Shown: positions 47,431 to 60,200, counted from the stretch's first letter. The stretch is 64,000 nucleotides of DNA from Combretum micranthum (GCA_024138025.1 JAMXBD010000572.1:744001-808000); one strand, 5' to 3'. Translations and numbers: made by a program. Notes: generated by a model not told the origin, from the letters alone.

Positions 47431-49101
47431 TGATAGGGATGATTTACTTTATGAAATTGAGGCTAAATTTTGTTTAATTCTCCTCTGAATATGCTTAAAA
47501 TTGAGGAATATATATGTTACTTAATGCTTTAATGTATTCGTTTCAGGAGTAAAAAGGCAAAGCATCAACATTTGAATGAAATTTGGGAAAGATTTGAAGT
47601 TGAAAATATCATCCAAGTAAGATTACGACAATATTTATGCCGGTGATCTTCTCAGATGTCATTAAATGGTCAAATATGGGCATAATCTACAAGAGAAGAA
47701 AGGAAAAATCACACATAGAGAAGGTTACGGCCTCTACTATGGCCGTACTCTGGGACATGATCACCTCAAGTTTATCCATTGGTAGTGGAACGGCCGTAAT
47801 TTGAAGAAGTAGAGATCACAGTGGAGATTACGGCCTCCACTATGATAGTAACAAACGAGAAGGACAGCAGCAGCACTTGAAAGAGTTGATTATGAGCGTA
47901 ACAACATGTGAGAAATTGATTTGAGGAGCTAATGGCCTCTACTACAATCGTGATCTGCCTTGGATAACCATTTCTGAGAGTATAACGACCCATGATACGG
48001 TCGTTATGGCAGTTACAAACCGTATATTTTCTTGCCATTTCAGAAATTAAGTGTCTTTTTGAAGAGGAATGAAGTCCAATTGATGCATATCTTCACCCAT
48101 CAGATACACCTAATGGAGGAGGGATATAAATAGCTTTGCAAAGCTTTACAAAAGGAAGAGAACACATTGGGAGATCCGAATCATTTTGTACACACCAAAA
48201 CAATATAATTTAGTTTTGTTTTGTAACATTGTACCTATTGATAGTTCGTTTGCATTGTGGCATGTTGTAAAGTACTCATTGGAGGTTCTTCAGAGAGAAG
48301 GAAGAGAAGATGAAGTGTTGCAATCATTTTGTTAAAGAGTTCAAGTTTTGCATCATGAAAGGGGAGTTTTTTGCATGTTTCCATTTTATTTTATTTTAAT
48401 TATTATTTTGTTTTCTTGTTGTATCATGAATGATTAGTTGTTAAAGACTTGTGTAGTTGTGTTTTAGTATGTAAATACATGGAATGAACACCAATTGTTA
48501 TAGGGTTTTCTAATCTATATAGTGCATTGAAGTATTCTAATTTTAGGTAATGCACGACTTAGGATTAGATCAGATTTTCATGAGAGGCGATTGAGAAATC
48601 TACCATTGGAATAGATCTAAGCTAAAGAGAAAGGTTACTCATGATGCCTAAAGATAGGGTTGTAAAATCTTCTGCATGTAATTTTAAATTATCTTGGGAT
48701 CATGTTTATAATGCAATCTTAGTCGGTTGTTAACTAGGAAGAGATTTCAGTGGACAAGGCTAGAATTAGGGTTCAATAGACTCAAGAGAGATATTAAACT
48801 AAATGGTGAAATCCTGCAGTTAGGAAGGACTCAACAACTAACAAAGATGTATAACATATTAATTCATTGGTGAAGCAAGTCTGATGTCTTGTTGATTGTT
48901 AGAGTATTGTTTAATCGTTGACTATTATAGTTACTATAGCTGTAGGCAATAATCAATTTAGTTAATAAATTATAATCATTTAACTCAATTTTATAGGTTA
49001 GATAACAAGAAAAAGGTGAGTAATAGTGCTTGCCAAGATTCAAAAGGAATACGACCCTATATTTCATTCCTATACTACATGTGATAGGCACACTTGCCTA
49101 A
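47431..49101 (+). mobile_element. 3' LTR of the Athila element (right edge approximate)
   Basis: Starts TGATAGGGAT at 47431, matching the 5' LTR start. It ends near GGCACACTTGCCTA (about 49101), the position equivalent to AAGTACACTTCCCTATCA of the 5' LTR. Shared landmarks are a ...CATTTCAGG/...CGTTTCAGG phrase, a U3 inverted-repeat cluster (47720-48010) and a ...CGACC(C/T)TAT... phrase near the end. A TATA-like GGATATAAATAGC lies near 48121-48133. Confidence 0.6.
47726..47747. repeat. Perfect 7-bp inverted repeat in Athila U3
   Basis: TACGGCC (47726-47732) faces GGCCGTA (47741-47747) across an 8-base loop. Close by are the self-complementary ACGGCCGT (47790-47797) and a related half-site TTACGGCC near 47828. 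It is one of a series running to about 48010. Confidence 0.85.
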
Positions 49102-50528
49102 CGCTGATCAGATCTTAGGAAAGAGATAATAGGAATTAATTTATTAAAACTTGGTCATAAATAACATAACCATGGGTACCCAAGACTCACCTTAGTGGCT
49201 ATCATGCCTTTCACAGTAGGCATGATGGGAGCCCTGGAGGGGCAAGTAACAAACAGTGGTCAAAGCAACCTCAGTAGAACCCGTTATAGGTGTGATAGAA
49301 GAGAGAAACAAGTCAAGATCAAAAGCTATACCGGCCTTGTCAGTGACCATTAAAGGCGTACGACTAAAACGGCCAGAGACGACCACTAAGCGTGTAACGT
49401 ACATTATCAGAGCCTTAGGAGCAAGCAAGCAATAAACCACAGATGACTATTGGACACGTGATGCGCATTATCAGAGTATGGTGAGAGAGCAATGGATTAG
49501 AGGCCGCAACAGCCTCAACAATGCCTATTATGGGCTAAAGAACAACACTCAGAGATGATCACAGGCTTAGCAACCCCCAAGATCGACAAGTAAACCAATC
49601 TTTTTTCTAGGATCAGTGGTTATCACATCCTTTATAACAGGCATGATAAGCACACTACCAAGCCCATATAAATAGATTCCTTTATCTCTCTCTTCTCATT
49701 TTCCAAACCTTACTCCCATTATCAAATACTCTCAACGCACGACTACTCCCACACACAATCGATATTCACCACTATTTTATCCCTTCACACACACACACAT
49801 TTCACTCAACCACTACATCAAAACCTACGGTATGATCTCTATACTCTTTATTTGAATTCCAATTTCTAATGCTTAAGTAAGAAATTCCTAGGCTTTACTC
49901 CCATTGAGATATATACTTGTGATTCTTGCTTTACTTATTAAATATGATTTAGATGTTGGAGTTAGACTTGAAAATACATATTATTGATGTTTTAGTTGTT
50001 TATTTTATGAACCCTTGTCATTTTCCATGAAACGTATGAAATAAACTTTGGGGATTTCTAAGCTTATTGCATGTTCTTTCAAATTAATGATGCTCCACAT
50101 TTGAATCGTTGACTTGATGAGGAATTGGATACAATGCATGTGGGTGTAGTTTTCATGTTAGAGGTTTGAGGAACTAAGGCCATGATCTTGTGTTAAGGAT
50201 GTTCTACTTGTCCCTAATAATAATATCCATTCTAGTTAAATTAGTAGTTCGCTTTTGTGGTGTTAATTTGTTTAATATAACAAGATCCTTTCTACTTGCT
50301 TTGCTCGACATTGTTTGTCATCAAGAAATTGGTAGCATGTCGGTAGAAGGGATTATACTTAACTGGATGAGGTCTGCATTTATATTTTTGAAGGCTAGAA
50401 TGCTTGGGTTGAAATTGCAAGGGATTAATACCTTGGCATGATAGTGTAAAAGATGATTTTGCTGCCCATAATTGTGTGAAGATTTCCTTCATGCCTTACA
50501 CTTTAACCTTTTATTTGCTTATCGACAG
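49102..50528 (+). other. LTR-like leader of an ATHILA ORF-1 element
   Basis: Contains a TATA box CATATAAATAGATTCC (TATAAATAG at 49667-49675) preceded by a U3-like inverted-repeat cluster (49190-49570), including the perfect 8-bp pair ATCATGCC/GGCATGAT (49201-49208 and 49219-49226). The rest is AT-rich and ends TTATCGACAG just before the ATG at 50529, a possible splice acceptor. No PBS or defined LTR ends were found, so it may be a promoter-bearing leader or a decayed LTR. Confidence 0.4.
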
Positions 50529-51166
50529 ATGGCACCCAAGAAATCAAATGAGCCTCAAAGAACCAAGCATCCAAGATTGGAAGCTTCATCTTCCCTTTGT
50601 CCTACAACATGGAAGTTCAAGTGGGTCGTCCAATGCACCGGCTGGTCTTAGTGATGAGCATAGAAATAACTATTTGGAATTTGTACAATAGAAAGTCATC
50701 AAGCCTAATTCTGTAGTGGAATAGACTTGCTTAGGTGAATATGGATTAGTACCAACTGTGCAGAGATTATTAAAAAATAGAGCATGGCTAAAGTTGTTTA
50801 ATCTAAAGGAGAAGGCTTGCCGAAAAACAACTCTAGCGTCTATCATCTTATTCAATGAAGTATGAGTACATAGGTAACAAATTATTTAATGACGTCCCTT
50901 TCTATGCCTTTGGTAAATACCACACATATAGCATGGAACAATTCATGATGGCAATGGGGCTTTATACCAAAGTAGAGTTAGAAGACCCATCATTTAGAGA
51001 TCTACCTTTTTCATTACCTAAAGATATAACCAATAACAGGTTTTGGAGTGAGATCTTAACCAAAGGCACATTTAGACCTTATCATTTGAAAGCATCAACT
51101 ATGACAAACAACAGTGCTTGGGTGTTTCATTATATGTCAATCAGGATGATCAATGCGCGCAAAGAG
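50529..51166 (+). pseudogene. ATHILA ORF-1-like reading frame, truncated
   Basis: The reading starts MAPKKSNEPQRTKHPRLEAS at 50529, then shifts frame. It continues EYGLVPTVQRLLKNRAWLKL (about 50737-50796) and LFNLKEKACRKTTL, and, after another shift, YEYIGNKLFNDVPFYAFGKY (50861-50920), MEQFMMAMGLYTKVELEDPS, FWSEILTKGTFRPYHLKAST (51042-51101) and WVFHYMSIRMINARKEC. This order fits the ATHILA ORF-1 family, known from plant Athila elements and of unclear function. The frame is cut at 51166 by an LTR of the TGTCACGCCCC family. Assignment to this family is from memory of its general layout and is not certain. Confidence 0.5.
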
Positions 51167-52270
51167 TGTCACGCCCCAAAGGGTTGTCTAAACGTAACAG
51201 TCTGCCGTAGTCTATATAAGACTTAGGAATTACTACCACAACCGTTCCAAAGTCTCGTATAGATGCAAGACGTACCTTTACGACAATAGAATACAAGAAC
51301 CAATGGAGATAAATAGTTTAATTTGACATACTATAAGCATCAGATACAAACCATGAGTCCACATAATTAATTATAAAAGTTCTAGGGGCATTCCCCCGCA
51401 AAATAATATCGAGTTTAATAAAAGTCTTTTACTGTCATCCGATAAATAATAGGGTTTCCTATGGAAATCTACAAAAAATTGAAATTAAACTTCTAATGGA
51501 AACTCCTACTTCCTGTACCTGCTCGGTGGGATGCCTCGGCCTTAACCATATATACGGATACTGCAATAAGAAAAAGCTATGGGGGCGTAAGCTACACTAA
51601 CTTAGTGAGTGAATACTTCCATAAAGACATTTATGGTAATACAATCAATCAAGTTAGTTATTCAATCATATGGAATGCATCAACTACATGAACAAACAAT
51701 CTTATGATCAGCCGAAAATTATATGTGAATGGATTTACGCCCTCCATTTGGGGTTAGCAGATTAACGACTACTGCGGTACTACCGTTGAATTAATAAGCA
51801 GTTTATGGATCACGGATAACCAACTTATGTCGTTTATGAATCACGATTAACCAACTTTTAGCCATTTACAGATTACGGGTAACTAACATATGCTAATGCT
51901 CCATCCCCATCGTAAAGTGATTATGTCCGTATTAATTTATCAATCCGAGTACTTATTAATACCAATTTCTTAGGTGATCAACAATATTCGCAGACAATCA
52001 CTCGTATAATACTCTAAGCAAGCATAAGTTAATCACCCGATTTCGATATTCTTAACACCATTTTTCAACTCAACAATAAATATACATAATCCCCTATAAT
52101 TCCCATCATACAATTCCATTTTATCTTTTGCCTTATAGTCTAGTGCAACTAATTACTACAATAACAAGCAAGAAATGAAATTAAGAAGTAATACTCACTC
52201 GGCCATTGGTCACCGGTCTCTTAGTAATAGTAATTCGGTGGTAATTGATAGGATCATATTATATACAACT
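51167..52270 (-). mobile_element. Third member of the TGTCACGCCCC LTR family, cut at 52270
   Basis: Starts TGTCACGCCCCAAAGGGTTG at 51167 inside the ORF-1 frame. It follows the other two copies through GAATGGATTTACGCCCTCCA (about 51727) to the CTCGGCCATTGG phrase near 52198. It then stops at 52270, the start of another LTR, at an offset where the 19839 copy simply continues. The remainder, if it exists, would lie right of the window. The bases before it are AAGAG; the matching target copy would also be out of view. Confidence 0.75.
51801..51887. repeat. 31-32 bp minisatellite inside the third LTR copy
   Basis: GTTTATGGATCACGGATAAC at 51801, GTTTATGAATCACGATTAAC at 51832, and ATTTACAGATTACGGGTAAC at 51864: spacings of 31 and 32 bp. 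It has the same place in the LTR as the arrays at 20500 and 40637, with a different unit. Confidence 0.8.
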
Positions 52271-53994
52271 TGTTGATGTTCAAAATAGATAGAATAGATA
52301 CTTGTTTTGATTAAAATTCATGTTTCAAGTTTAATTTGGACAAGAAATCAAAACAAGAAACTTTGGAGTGAAAAATGGAAAAATTCAAAGATACGCCAGC
52401 ATTTCAGACTTCAAAGCTGTCGGCGTTCAGACGGCTTACAAAATGCACTCACCCAAAGCCGTTGCCTACACTGCCAGCTTCACAAAGGATTGACACAACC
52501 AAACTTACGCCGCTTCAAAGCTGCCGGCGTAGAAGATGAATAGGCCAGCGTATACTGAAGGCCGGCAGCTTAGAGTTCAAAAGTCACCAGCACAAAAGGA
52601 GTTACAACCTACGTCAGCTACTAAGGCCGGCGTTGAGACAGTGTAGACCACAGATCTGAAGCGAGAAGGAGACAACACATGCTTGAAGGCAATTGAAGAG
52701 ACCAACTATGCTGGAGTGTCTAAGCCAATATCAAAGCTGCGCTTTGAGACAGCTTTCGTTATAAATTGGCCCAACTTTTCATTTCTTATCATATACGCCG
52801 GTTAGATCTATTTCTAAGCCACCGGCATACAAGTAGCCTACCCTTGTAACCGAAGTTGAAAGATGCCAGTGCACTGCCTGCATAAAGAAGAAAATGGATT
52901 TACGCCGTCTGTAAGCTGCCGGTATACGATCTGTAACTGCCAGCGTACGAAGTGAAACTGCAAATTCTCATTTAATGCCTTGCACGAAATTTTTCCTATA
53001 AATAGGGGTTCTCCCCCTTCCGACAAACAACAACAAGTAGAAGCAAAGTAGAGTACTTTAGTATACAAATAGTCTTAGCATTTTCATAGAGATTTGTGAG
53101 AGAATTTGAGCTTTCAAGGATTGTAATTGAAGATTGCGATATTTGAATTGGTGATATCTAATCTCTTTTTTTATGCAATTCATTTATTTAAATTATCTGT
53201 TCATAATGTTATCAATTACATATTCTTATTTGATTGTTGAATCAACATCCATGAGTAGCTAAACTTTTCTTTGTGGGAAGTGATGAAATCTTAATTTTGC
53301 TAAAGTGATTCTTGAATTTATATTATAGGATTGTTAGAATTATGGAATATTTGTATTGAATCCTAATTATCTATTTTATTTCTGATTGAAATTGAATTGA
53401 TAAGAATTCTGATGATTTGGAAAAAGAATTAGGATTCATAGGAATTCATAAATTGAAATTAAATAAAAATTGTGGAAACAATTAAGTTTAATATTAATTT
53501 AGAAATTGTTCCATATACTTCATGCAATATTTTATTTTAATTTCTCACTAAGGAATTAGGAGAAGTTAATTTAGAATATTAGACAATTATAGAATTGGAA
53601 GATTTATAATTGTGAATTAGATTCCATTGATAATTTGTATAGCATAAGTTAATAGATTATTTTATGGTTCACTAAAACTTGATAGTTTTAGGTTTTAACA
53701 ATTTCTTACAAATATCCATAATCCTAATTGTTCATATAATATAAATTCAGCATGATTAGTAAAGATTAGGATGGATTCTGTTCCTTCCACATGCATCTTA
53801 TATAACTTCTCACAATCTCATTTGCATTCATAATAGATAGAATTTAGTTAGTTGATTGACAAATTTTAAATTACCTAAATATTAATATAAACTAATATCA
53901 ATCTAGTAGTTAATTTAGTCCTTATGAAACGATACTCAACTCACTCTATATTACTTGATCAAGACCCAGTACACTTGCTGGTAGTATCTAAAAT
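52271..53994 (+). mobile_element. Athila/Tat-type LTR, cut by the SIRE insertion
   Basis: Probable start TGTTGATGTTC at 52271. A TATA box CCTATAAATAGGGG lies at 52995-53008 (TATAAATAG at 52997). The end has the phrase GAAACGATACTCAACTCACT (from about 53927) followed by GTACACTTGCTGGTAG, which closes LTRs of Athila, Ogre and related elements, usually just before the PBS. No PBS is visible because the SIRE LTR begins at 53995. U3 (52390-52960) is packed with ACGCC/GGCGT inverted repeats, for example TACGCCG (52506-52512) facing CGGCGTA (52525-52531). Confidence 0.6.
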
Positions 53995-55250
53995 TGTTGA
54001 TTTCTCTCAAGAGATGATTTTGATGATAACAAAAAGAGTTAAATGTTTCTCATATAATTTGTAAGTGTGCAGCAATGAATGTTAGCAATATAGAATCATA
54101 TCAAAAGTTTATCAGAAGGATAAATGTTTTTTAAGTATGATAATACATCAGAAGGTAACTTAGAGACTTGGACATAAGAGAAAACTTTTAGAAGGAAACT
54201 CAGAAGGTACATGAACTGCACAAAATCAAGTGAATTCAAACGTGATTCAGATTTTGAAGACCTAGCTCCAAATATTGAGTATAAATTGGGTGTTATACTC
54301 AATGTGTTCCACAAAGTTGGATTAAATCCACATGGCTTATTTTTTTAAAATCATTTGAAGGAACACGAAAATTCTGTCGAAAAATAAACGTTCAATTTCA
54401 AGAAGCTAAATCTGATTTTTATCAAAGTAAATTTTTAAGGAGCAAGTTAGTTTGTGTAAAGAGAAGTTTACAAAGTCATAATTTTATGGATTATGTCCAA
54501 ATTATTCACGCAAAACAGGAAGATGAGCATGAATAGTAGATAACGTGCAGTAATTCAACACGGTCAAGTTCAAGTCCGATTTTCCAGTTTTTAGATAACC
54601 ATATCAGTTGAAAGATATTTATATTATCATTGAAGCTGGATTATGAAGATAAATTCAAGATTTCAAATTCAAATTAAGTCAATTGAAGATAAGTTGAAGC
54701 TGATACTCGGAAGTAAACAAGCTGATCTTTCGACGGAAAATCTGGTAGAATTAATCCATTGATTGTCTAGCCGTTGCAGTTGTGAGAATAAAATAAAAAA
54801 AGAAGAACGAGGCAAAAGACAGAACAACTCAGAACAATAAGAACACGAAAACTCAGAAAGTTCAAATAGCATTCATACGAAAACTGTTAAATTTTACTGT
54901 TCATTGAACAAAAAGTTGAGGAAACTCAAATTTTATATTCCTCTTGATTTGATTTTACTCTTTGTGAGTTGAGAGTTATAAGTAGGCTTAGTTGATTGAT
55001 TGTTTGTGAAAATCAAGTTAAGTGAATTGTAGCTAAAAGATTGGCAAATACTTCTTGTAACTTCTTTGATTTGATTGGATAGTGGAACATAACCGGTAAG
55101 GAGTACCGGGACCCTGGCTTGGAGCTAGAAGAGGATTGACGCACAAGGTGGAACCTCTAACATCGATTTGCAATTTGTTCTCCTTATCTCTCTTTATTTT
55201 CGAATTTAATTGTTTATGTTTTATATATGTGTTATTTACTCAGAAAGTTA
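53995..55250 (+). mobile_element. 5' LTR of the SIRE element (right edge approximate)
   Basis: Starts TGTTGATTTCTCTCAAGAGA. The match to the 3' LTR continues to 55189, where the window ends for the partner, so the LTR is longer than 1195 bp. A possible end is TTTACTCA near 55242, followed by a PBS-like TTAATCAGAG; this is weak. A clear TATA box was not assigned. Confidence 0.8.
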
Positions 55251-55406
55251 ATCAGAGAGTAAATTGTTAACATTTTTCTTACTCAGAGAGTTAGGTAGAA
55301 GGTTTACAATTTTGAAAGTGTTGTTTCAATTTTAATCCGAATTTTTCCTTAAAGCTTTTATTTATCAAGATTATTATCTTAAAAGTTTTAAAGCCATTTT
55401 AGTTGA

Positions 55407-57235
55407 ATGGCTGATAACAATATTGCTATTAACCGAGCTCCATATTTTGATGGAACAAACTATCTCTACTGAAAATGCGTATGTCCACTTATATAAAAGC
55501 TAATGACTATGGTTCTTGGCAGGTAATTCTTTTGGAGATTCGCAAGTGACATTGACTGATGATGCCAACTTCAATGATGAGGAATTAAAGCTCATTGAGA
55601 AGAATAATAAGGCTAAGAATCTTTTACTCACCACTATAGCTCCTTCTGAATTTTATTTAATTTCTTCTTGTGAAACTGCAAAAGACATTTGGGATACCTT
55701 GTCCAAAACTTATGAAGGAACTAATACTATTAAGGAAACAAAGATTAATTCCTTGTTACAACAATATGAATTGTTTAAGATCAAACCTGATGAGAAAATC
55801 AGAGAAGCTTTTAATCGTTTTACTGCTGTAACTAATGAACTGACTTTCTTGGAAAGAAAATGGATGATTCTGATTTAGTCAAGAAGATACTCAGAATATT
55901 GCCAAAGTCATGGGATGCTAAAAAGACAGCAATTGAAGAAGCCAAGACCTGAACAAGCTAACTCTTAGTCAACTAAGGGAGAAATTACTAGCCTATGAGC
56001 ACACATTAACACAACTGAGGAAGCAGAAGGAAGTTCAAGAGCAATAGCATTCAAAGCAAGAAAAGTCACAAATGATGAAACTGATCAGATGATGACAACA
56101 TTGAAGAAAGTGTTGGCATGCTTGCAAAAAGATTGAGCAAGTTCTTTAAAGGTAAGAAATATAACAATTTCAATAAAACTAACAAATCAAGTGCAGGAAA
56201 GAATTACAAAGAAAAGAAAAAAAGAAAAGAAGGAAATCGTGTGTTACGAATGCAAACAACCTGGTCACATCAAGTACGAATGTCCTATATTGAAGAAGAA
56301 AATGAAGAAATTTAAGAAAAATCGTGCTATGATGGCGACATGGAGTGATCTTGATGAATCAGAAGGTGAATCAAGGATACAAGTGACAACGAAGAAGAAG
56401 CGAATCTGTGCTTGAGCATCTGAGGTACATTCTGATTCCGATGAAGATATTAATGAAAATGACATTTATTCCGAAATGAAAAAGTTACTTAAGGCACTAA
56501 AGAAAGCAGATTTAAAAATCACGAAATTAGAAGTAGAAAACAAAGCTCTCAAAAACGAAAAGGATGTTTTGCGTCAAACGACAAACTTCTCATTGATGAA
56601 AATGATTTTTGAAAAATGACAATGAGAAATTGTTTGTCAAAACTGATGTGTCAAGAAAGAAAATGAAGTTTTGAAAACCGAAATCAAGGACTTAAAAGGT
56701 AGAGTCGAAGATCTTTCTCAATCAATCAAAAACACGTTCAACAAATTTAATGAAAGTGATAAGAAATTAATATGTTAATTGGAAGTCAAAGACCGTCTTT
56801 TATCAAACATGGGTTAGGATATGAATCTAAATTCATCAAACAATTCGAAAAAGACGATTTTTGTGAAAGAAAATAAACCAGAACAACCAAGCTTCTGTTC
56901 ATAACGAGAAAGGCAAGAACAGTAACAGCAAAGGAACATCAGAAGGTATGTTCAACCAAGCTATCCTAGCAGAAGACATCAGAAGGTACAGGTATGCATA
57001 TAATGATTATCCAACACATCATAACTATAAAAAGGGAAATCAAAGGTATTATCAACAACCATATGCATGCTCATTTTGTAATAAAATAGGTCATATTGAA
57101 AAATATTGTTTCTACAAAAGAAACAAGCTCAGTACATCAAGTTAAGAAACAAGATAAGACGAGCTTGACTTATCAAGGACCCAAGTTTGTTTGGGTTCCT
57201 AAAAAGGTTTGATCACCTTATTTTCATTTGCAGGA
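55407..57235 (+). pseudogene. SIRE gag relic with two zinc knuckles
   Basis: Starts MADNNIAINRAPYFDGTNYL at 55407. The next tryptophan is a TGA stop (TGG to TGA, about 55471). Gag core phrases are LIEKNNKAKNLLLTTI (55591 on), CETAKDIWDTLSKTYEGTN (about 55671-55730) and LTQLRKQKEVQEQ. The first knuckle is CYECKQPGHIKYEC (56242-56283). A lysine/glutamate-rich coiled coil follows (KKLLKALKKADLKITKLEVE, about 56480-56540, and on to 56800), then a second knuckle CSFCNKIGHIEKYC (57068-57109). Two knuckles separated by a coiled coil is the SIRE arrangement. At least four frame breaks. Confidence 0.85.
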
Positions 57236-60200
57236 ACAAGGAGCAAAAATAAAAGGAACATGGTACTTGGATAGTGGATGTTCTGGCCATATGACTGGAG
57301 ATCCTTCTTGTTCACTAGCATAGTTTGGAAAGAAAAAGGGTATGTAAGATTTGGTGATGACAGCCGTGGTAAAATCATTGGAACAGGTACAATTGGTTAT
57401 CCCCCATACATGATTGAAAATGTTTCTTTAGTCAAAGGATTAAAACACAATCTTTTAAGCATAAGTCAATTATGTGATAAAGGCTATCAAATGAATTTTG
57501 AGAAAAACAAATGTTTTGCATATAATTCTAATGGAATTAAATTATTTGAAGGATATAGAAAAAGAAATGTATATACTCCATCTGGTATGAATGTTGAATG
57601 TTGCTTTTTGACTATGAATGATAGTATTTATGTATGGCAGAAAAAATTAGGACATGTGATTTTCAATCACTTGGAAAAATTATCTAAAAAGAATATTGTT
57701 GTTGATTTACCCAAAATCAATATAAAGCATAATATTAAATGTTCAACTTGTTTAAAGAATAAAATGGTCTCAATTTCACACAAAAGCATCAATTTAATGT
57801 CAACTAAAAGACCACTTGAACTCTTACATCTTGACTTATTTGGACCTACTAGAACATTGAGTTAGGAGGAAGCAAATATGGTCTTGTAATAGTGGATGAT
57901 TTTTTAAGATATACATGGGTGTTCTTTTTAAAGCATAAATCAGAAACTTTTGAGATTTTTCAAAGATTTGCTAAACAAATACAAAATGAAAAAGGTCTTT
58001 CCATTGTTTCTTTAAGAACTGATCATGGTACAGAATTTGATAATGCATCATTTATATTTTTTGTGAAGAACATGGAATACAACATAACTTTTCTGCTCCA
58101 TATACACCTCAACAAAATGGATAGTTGAAAGAAAAAAGAATAGAACAATACAAGAGATGACACGTTCTATGTTGAATGAAAGTAAAATAGCTAAACATTT
58201 TTGGGCTGAAGCTGTTGCAACTGCATGCTATATCATGAATAGAGTATACATTAGACCTCATACTACAAAAACATCTTATGAATTATTTCGTGGTAGAAAA
58301 CCATCCGTTTCATACTTTCATGTGTTTGGTTGTACATGTTTCGTGAAAAAGAATGCACATAACCTTGGAAAATTTGATGAAAGATCAGATGAAGCAATTT
58401 TTCTTGGATATTCACAACATAGTAAAGCATATCGTGTGTTTAACAAAACAACAAAATAGTTGAAGAATCCATAAATGTAAGGTTTATTGATGTACAAGAT
58501 GATTTTGATGATGATGACTTGCTTTTGAGAATAAAACTAATGATGTGAATGAGAAGAAGGTTGATACAGCTGATATATACTACTGCAATTCTACAAGAAT
58601 CTGCTAAGGAAGGTAAGGCAGAAGGTAACTTAAAGTTAAATCTTGATAATTCTGAAAGCTCAAAGGCTTGGAAATATAAATCTTCACATCCACCAAGTTT
58701 AATTATTGGTGATATTGAATGTGGAACTAGAACTAGATCTAAGTTACAAGAGCTTGAAAATCATTTTGCTTTAATATCTGAAATAGAACCAAGTAATATA
58801 GATGAAGCGTTGAATGATGAAAATTGGATAAATGCTATGCATGAAGAATTAAATCAATTTCAAAGGAATAATGTTTGGAACTTAGTCCCTAGACCTGAAG
58901 ATAAATCAATTATAGGAACTAAATGGGTATATAAGAATAAATTGGATGAAAATGGTAAAATTGTTAGAAATAAAGCAAGGCTTGTAGCTAAAGGATATTC
59001 TCAAGAAGAAGGAATAGACTATGAAACTTATGCACCAGTTGCTAGATTGGAAGCTATAAGATTATTGCTAGCTTTTGCATGTTATAAAAATTTCAAATTA
59101 TTTCAAATGGATGTAAAAAGTGCATTTTTGAATGGTTATATTAAAGAAGAAGTGTATGTTGAACAACCACCAGGATTTGAGGATACATTTAAGCCTGATC
59201 ATGTTTTTAAATTAAGAAAAGCTTTATATGGTTTAAAAAAGCACCAAGAGCATGGTATGAGAGACTTAGTGAATATCTCATAACTAGTGGATATCAAAGA
59301 GGTACTATTGACACTACTTTATTTTTAAAATATTACAATGATGATATAATTGTTGTACAAATATATGTTGATGATATAATTTTTGGATCTACTAATGAAA
59401 AATATTGTCAAGAATTTGCAAAGCTTATGCAGGCTGAATTTGAAATGTCCATGATGGGAGAATTAAATTTCTTTTTGGGATTACAAATCAAGCAAACAAA
59501 GGATGGAATCTTCATTCATCAAGAGAAATATACCAAACAAATTCTGAAAAAGTTTGGATTTGATAACTCAAAAGAAGCTGCTACACCAATGAGTTCATCT
59601 ATAAGATTAGATAGTGATTCCAAAGGTAAGAAAATTAATGAAAAAATTTATAGAAGTTTAATTGGTTCTCTTTTGTATTTAACTGCATCTAGGCCAGATA
59701 TATTGTTTTCTGTATGTATTTGTGCAAGATTTCAAAGTAGTCCTACTGAAACTCATTTAAAAGCTGTTAAACGAATTTTCAAGTATATTGTGGTACTGTA
59801 AAATTAGGAATTTGGTATCCTAAAAATGAAAATTTTGAATTAATAGGATATTCAGATGCTGATTATGCAGGATGTAAAATTGATAGAAAAAGTACTTCTG
59901 GAACTTGTCAATTTTTGGGAAATAAATTAATTTCTTGGTCTTCCAAGAAACAAAATTCAGTTGCTTTATCTACAGCAGAAGCTGAATATGTCTCAATTGG
60001 AAATTGTTGTGCACAGATTCTTTGGATAAAACAACAATTACAAGATTTTGGATTAAAATATAAAAATATTTCAATTAAATGTGATAATACAAGTGCAATA
60101 AATTTAACAAAAAATCCCGTACATCATTCTAGGACTAAACATATAGAAATTAGACATCATTTCATAAGGGATCATGTAAATAATGGGAATATTAATATAG

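Larger units (their letters stand above)
36420..49101 (+). mobile_element. Athila-type Ty3/gypsy element, interrupted by a solo LTR
   Basis: Layout on the plus strand: LTR 36420-37908, Asp-type PBS 37983-37999, gag 38110-39975, solo-LTR insertion 39976-43457, protease to integrase 43458-46985, spacer, LTR 47431 to about 49101. Athila elements are large non-chromodomain gypsy elements of plants. The gag has the Athila-specific phrases FYNGLNYTTKQLIDAA, YNAGWRNHPNF and TLRSGKEL, and protease has ASINLMPYNMF. The two outer LTRs share ends and layout but look far less alike than two LTRs of one recent insertion should; see the findings. No env-like frame lies between pol and the 3' LTR. Frames are heavily broken. 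Confidence 0.85.
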
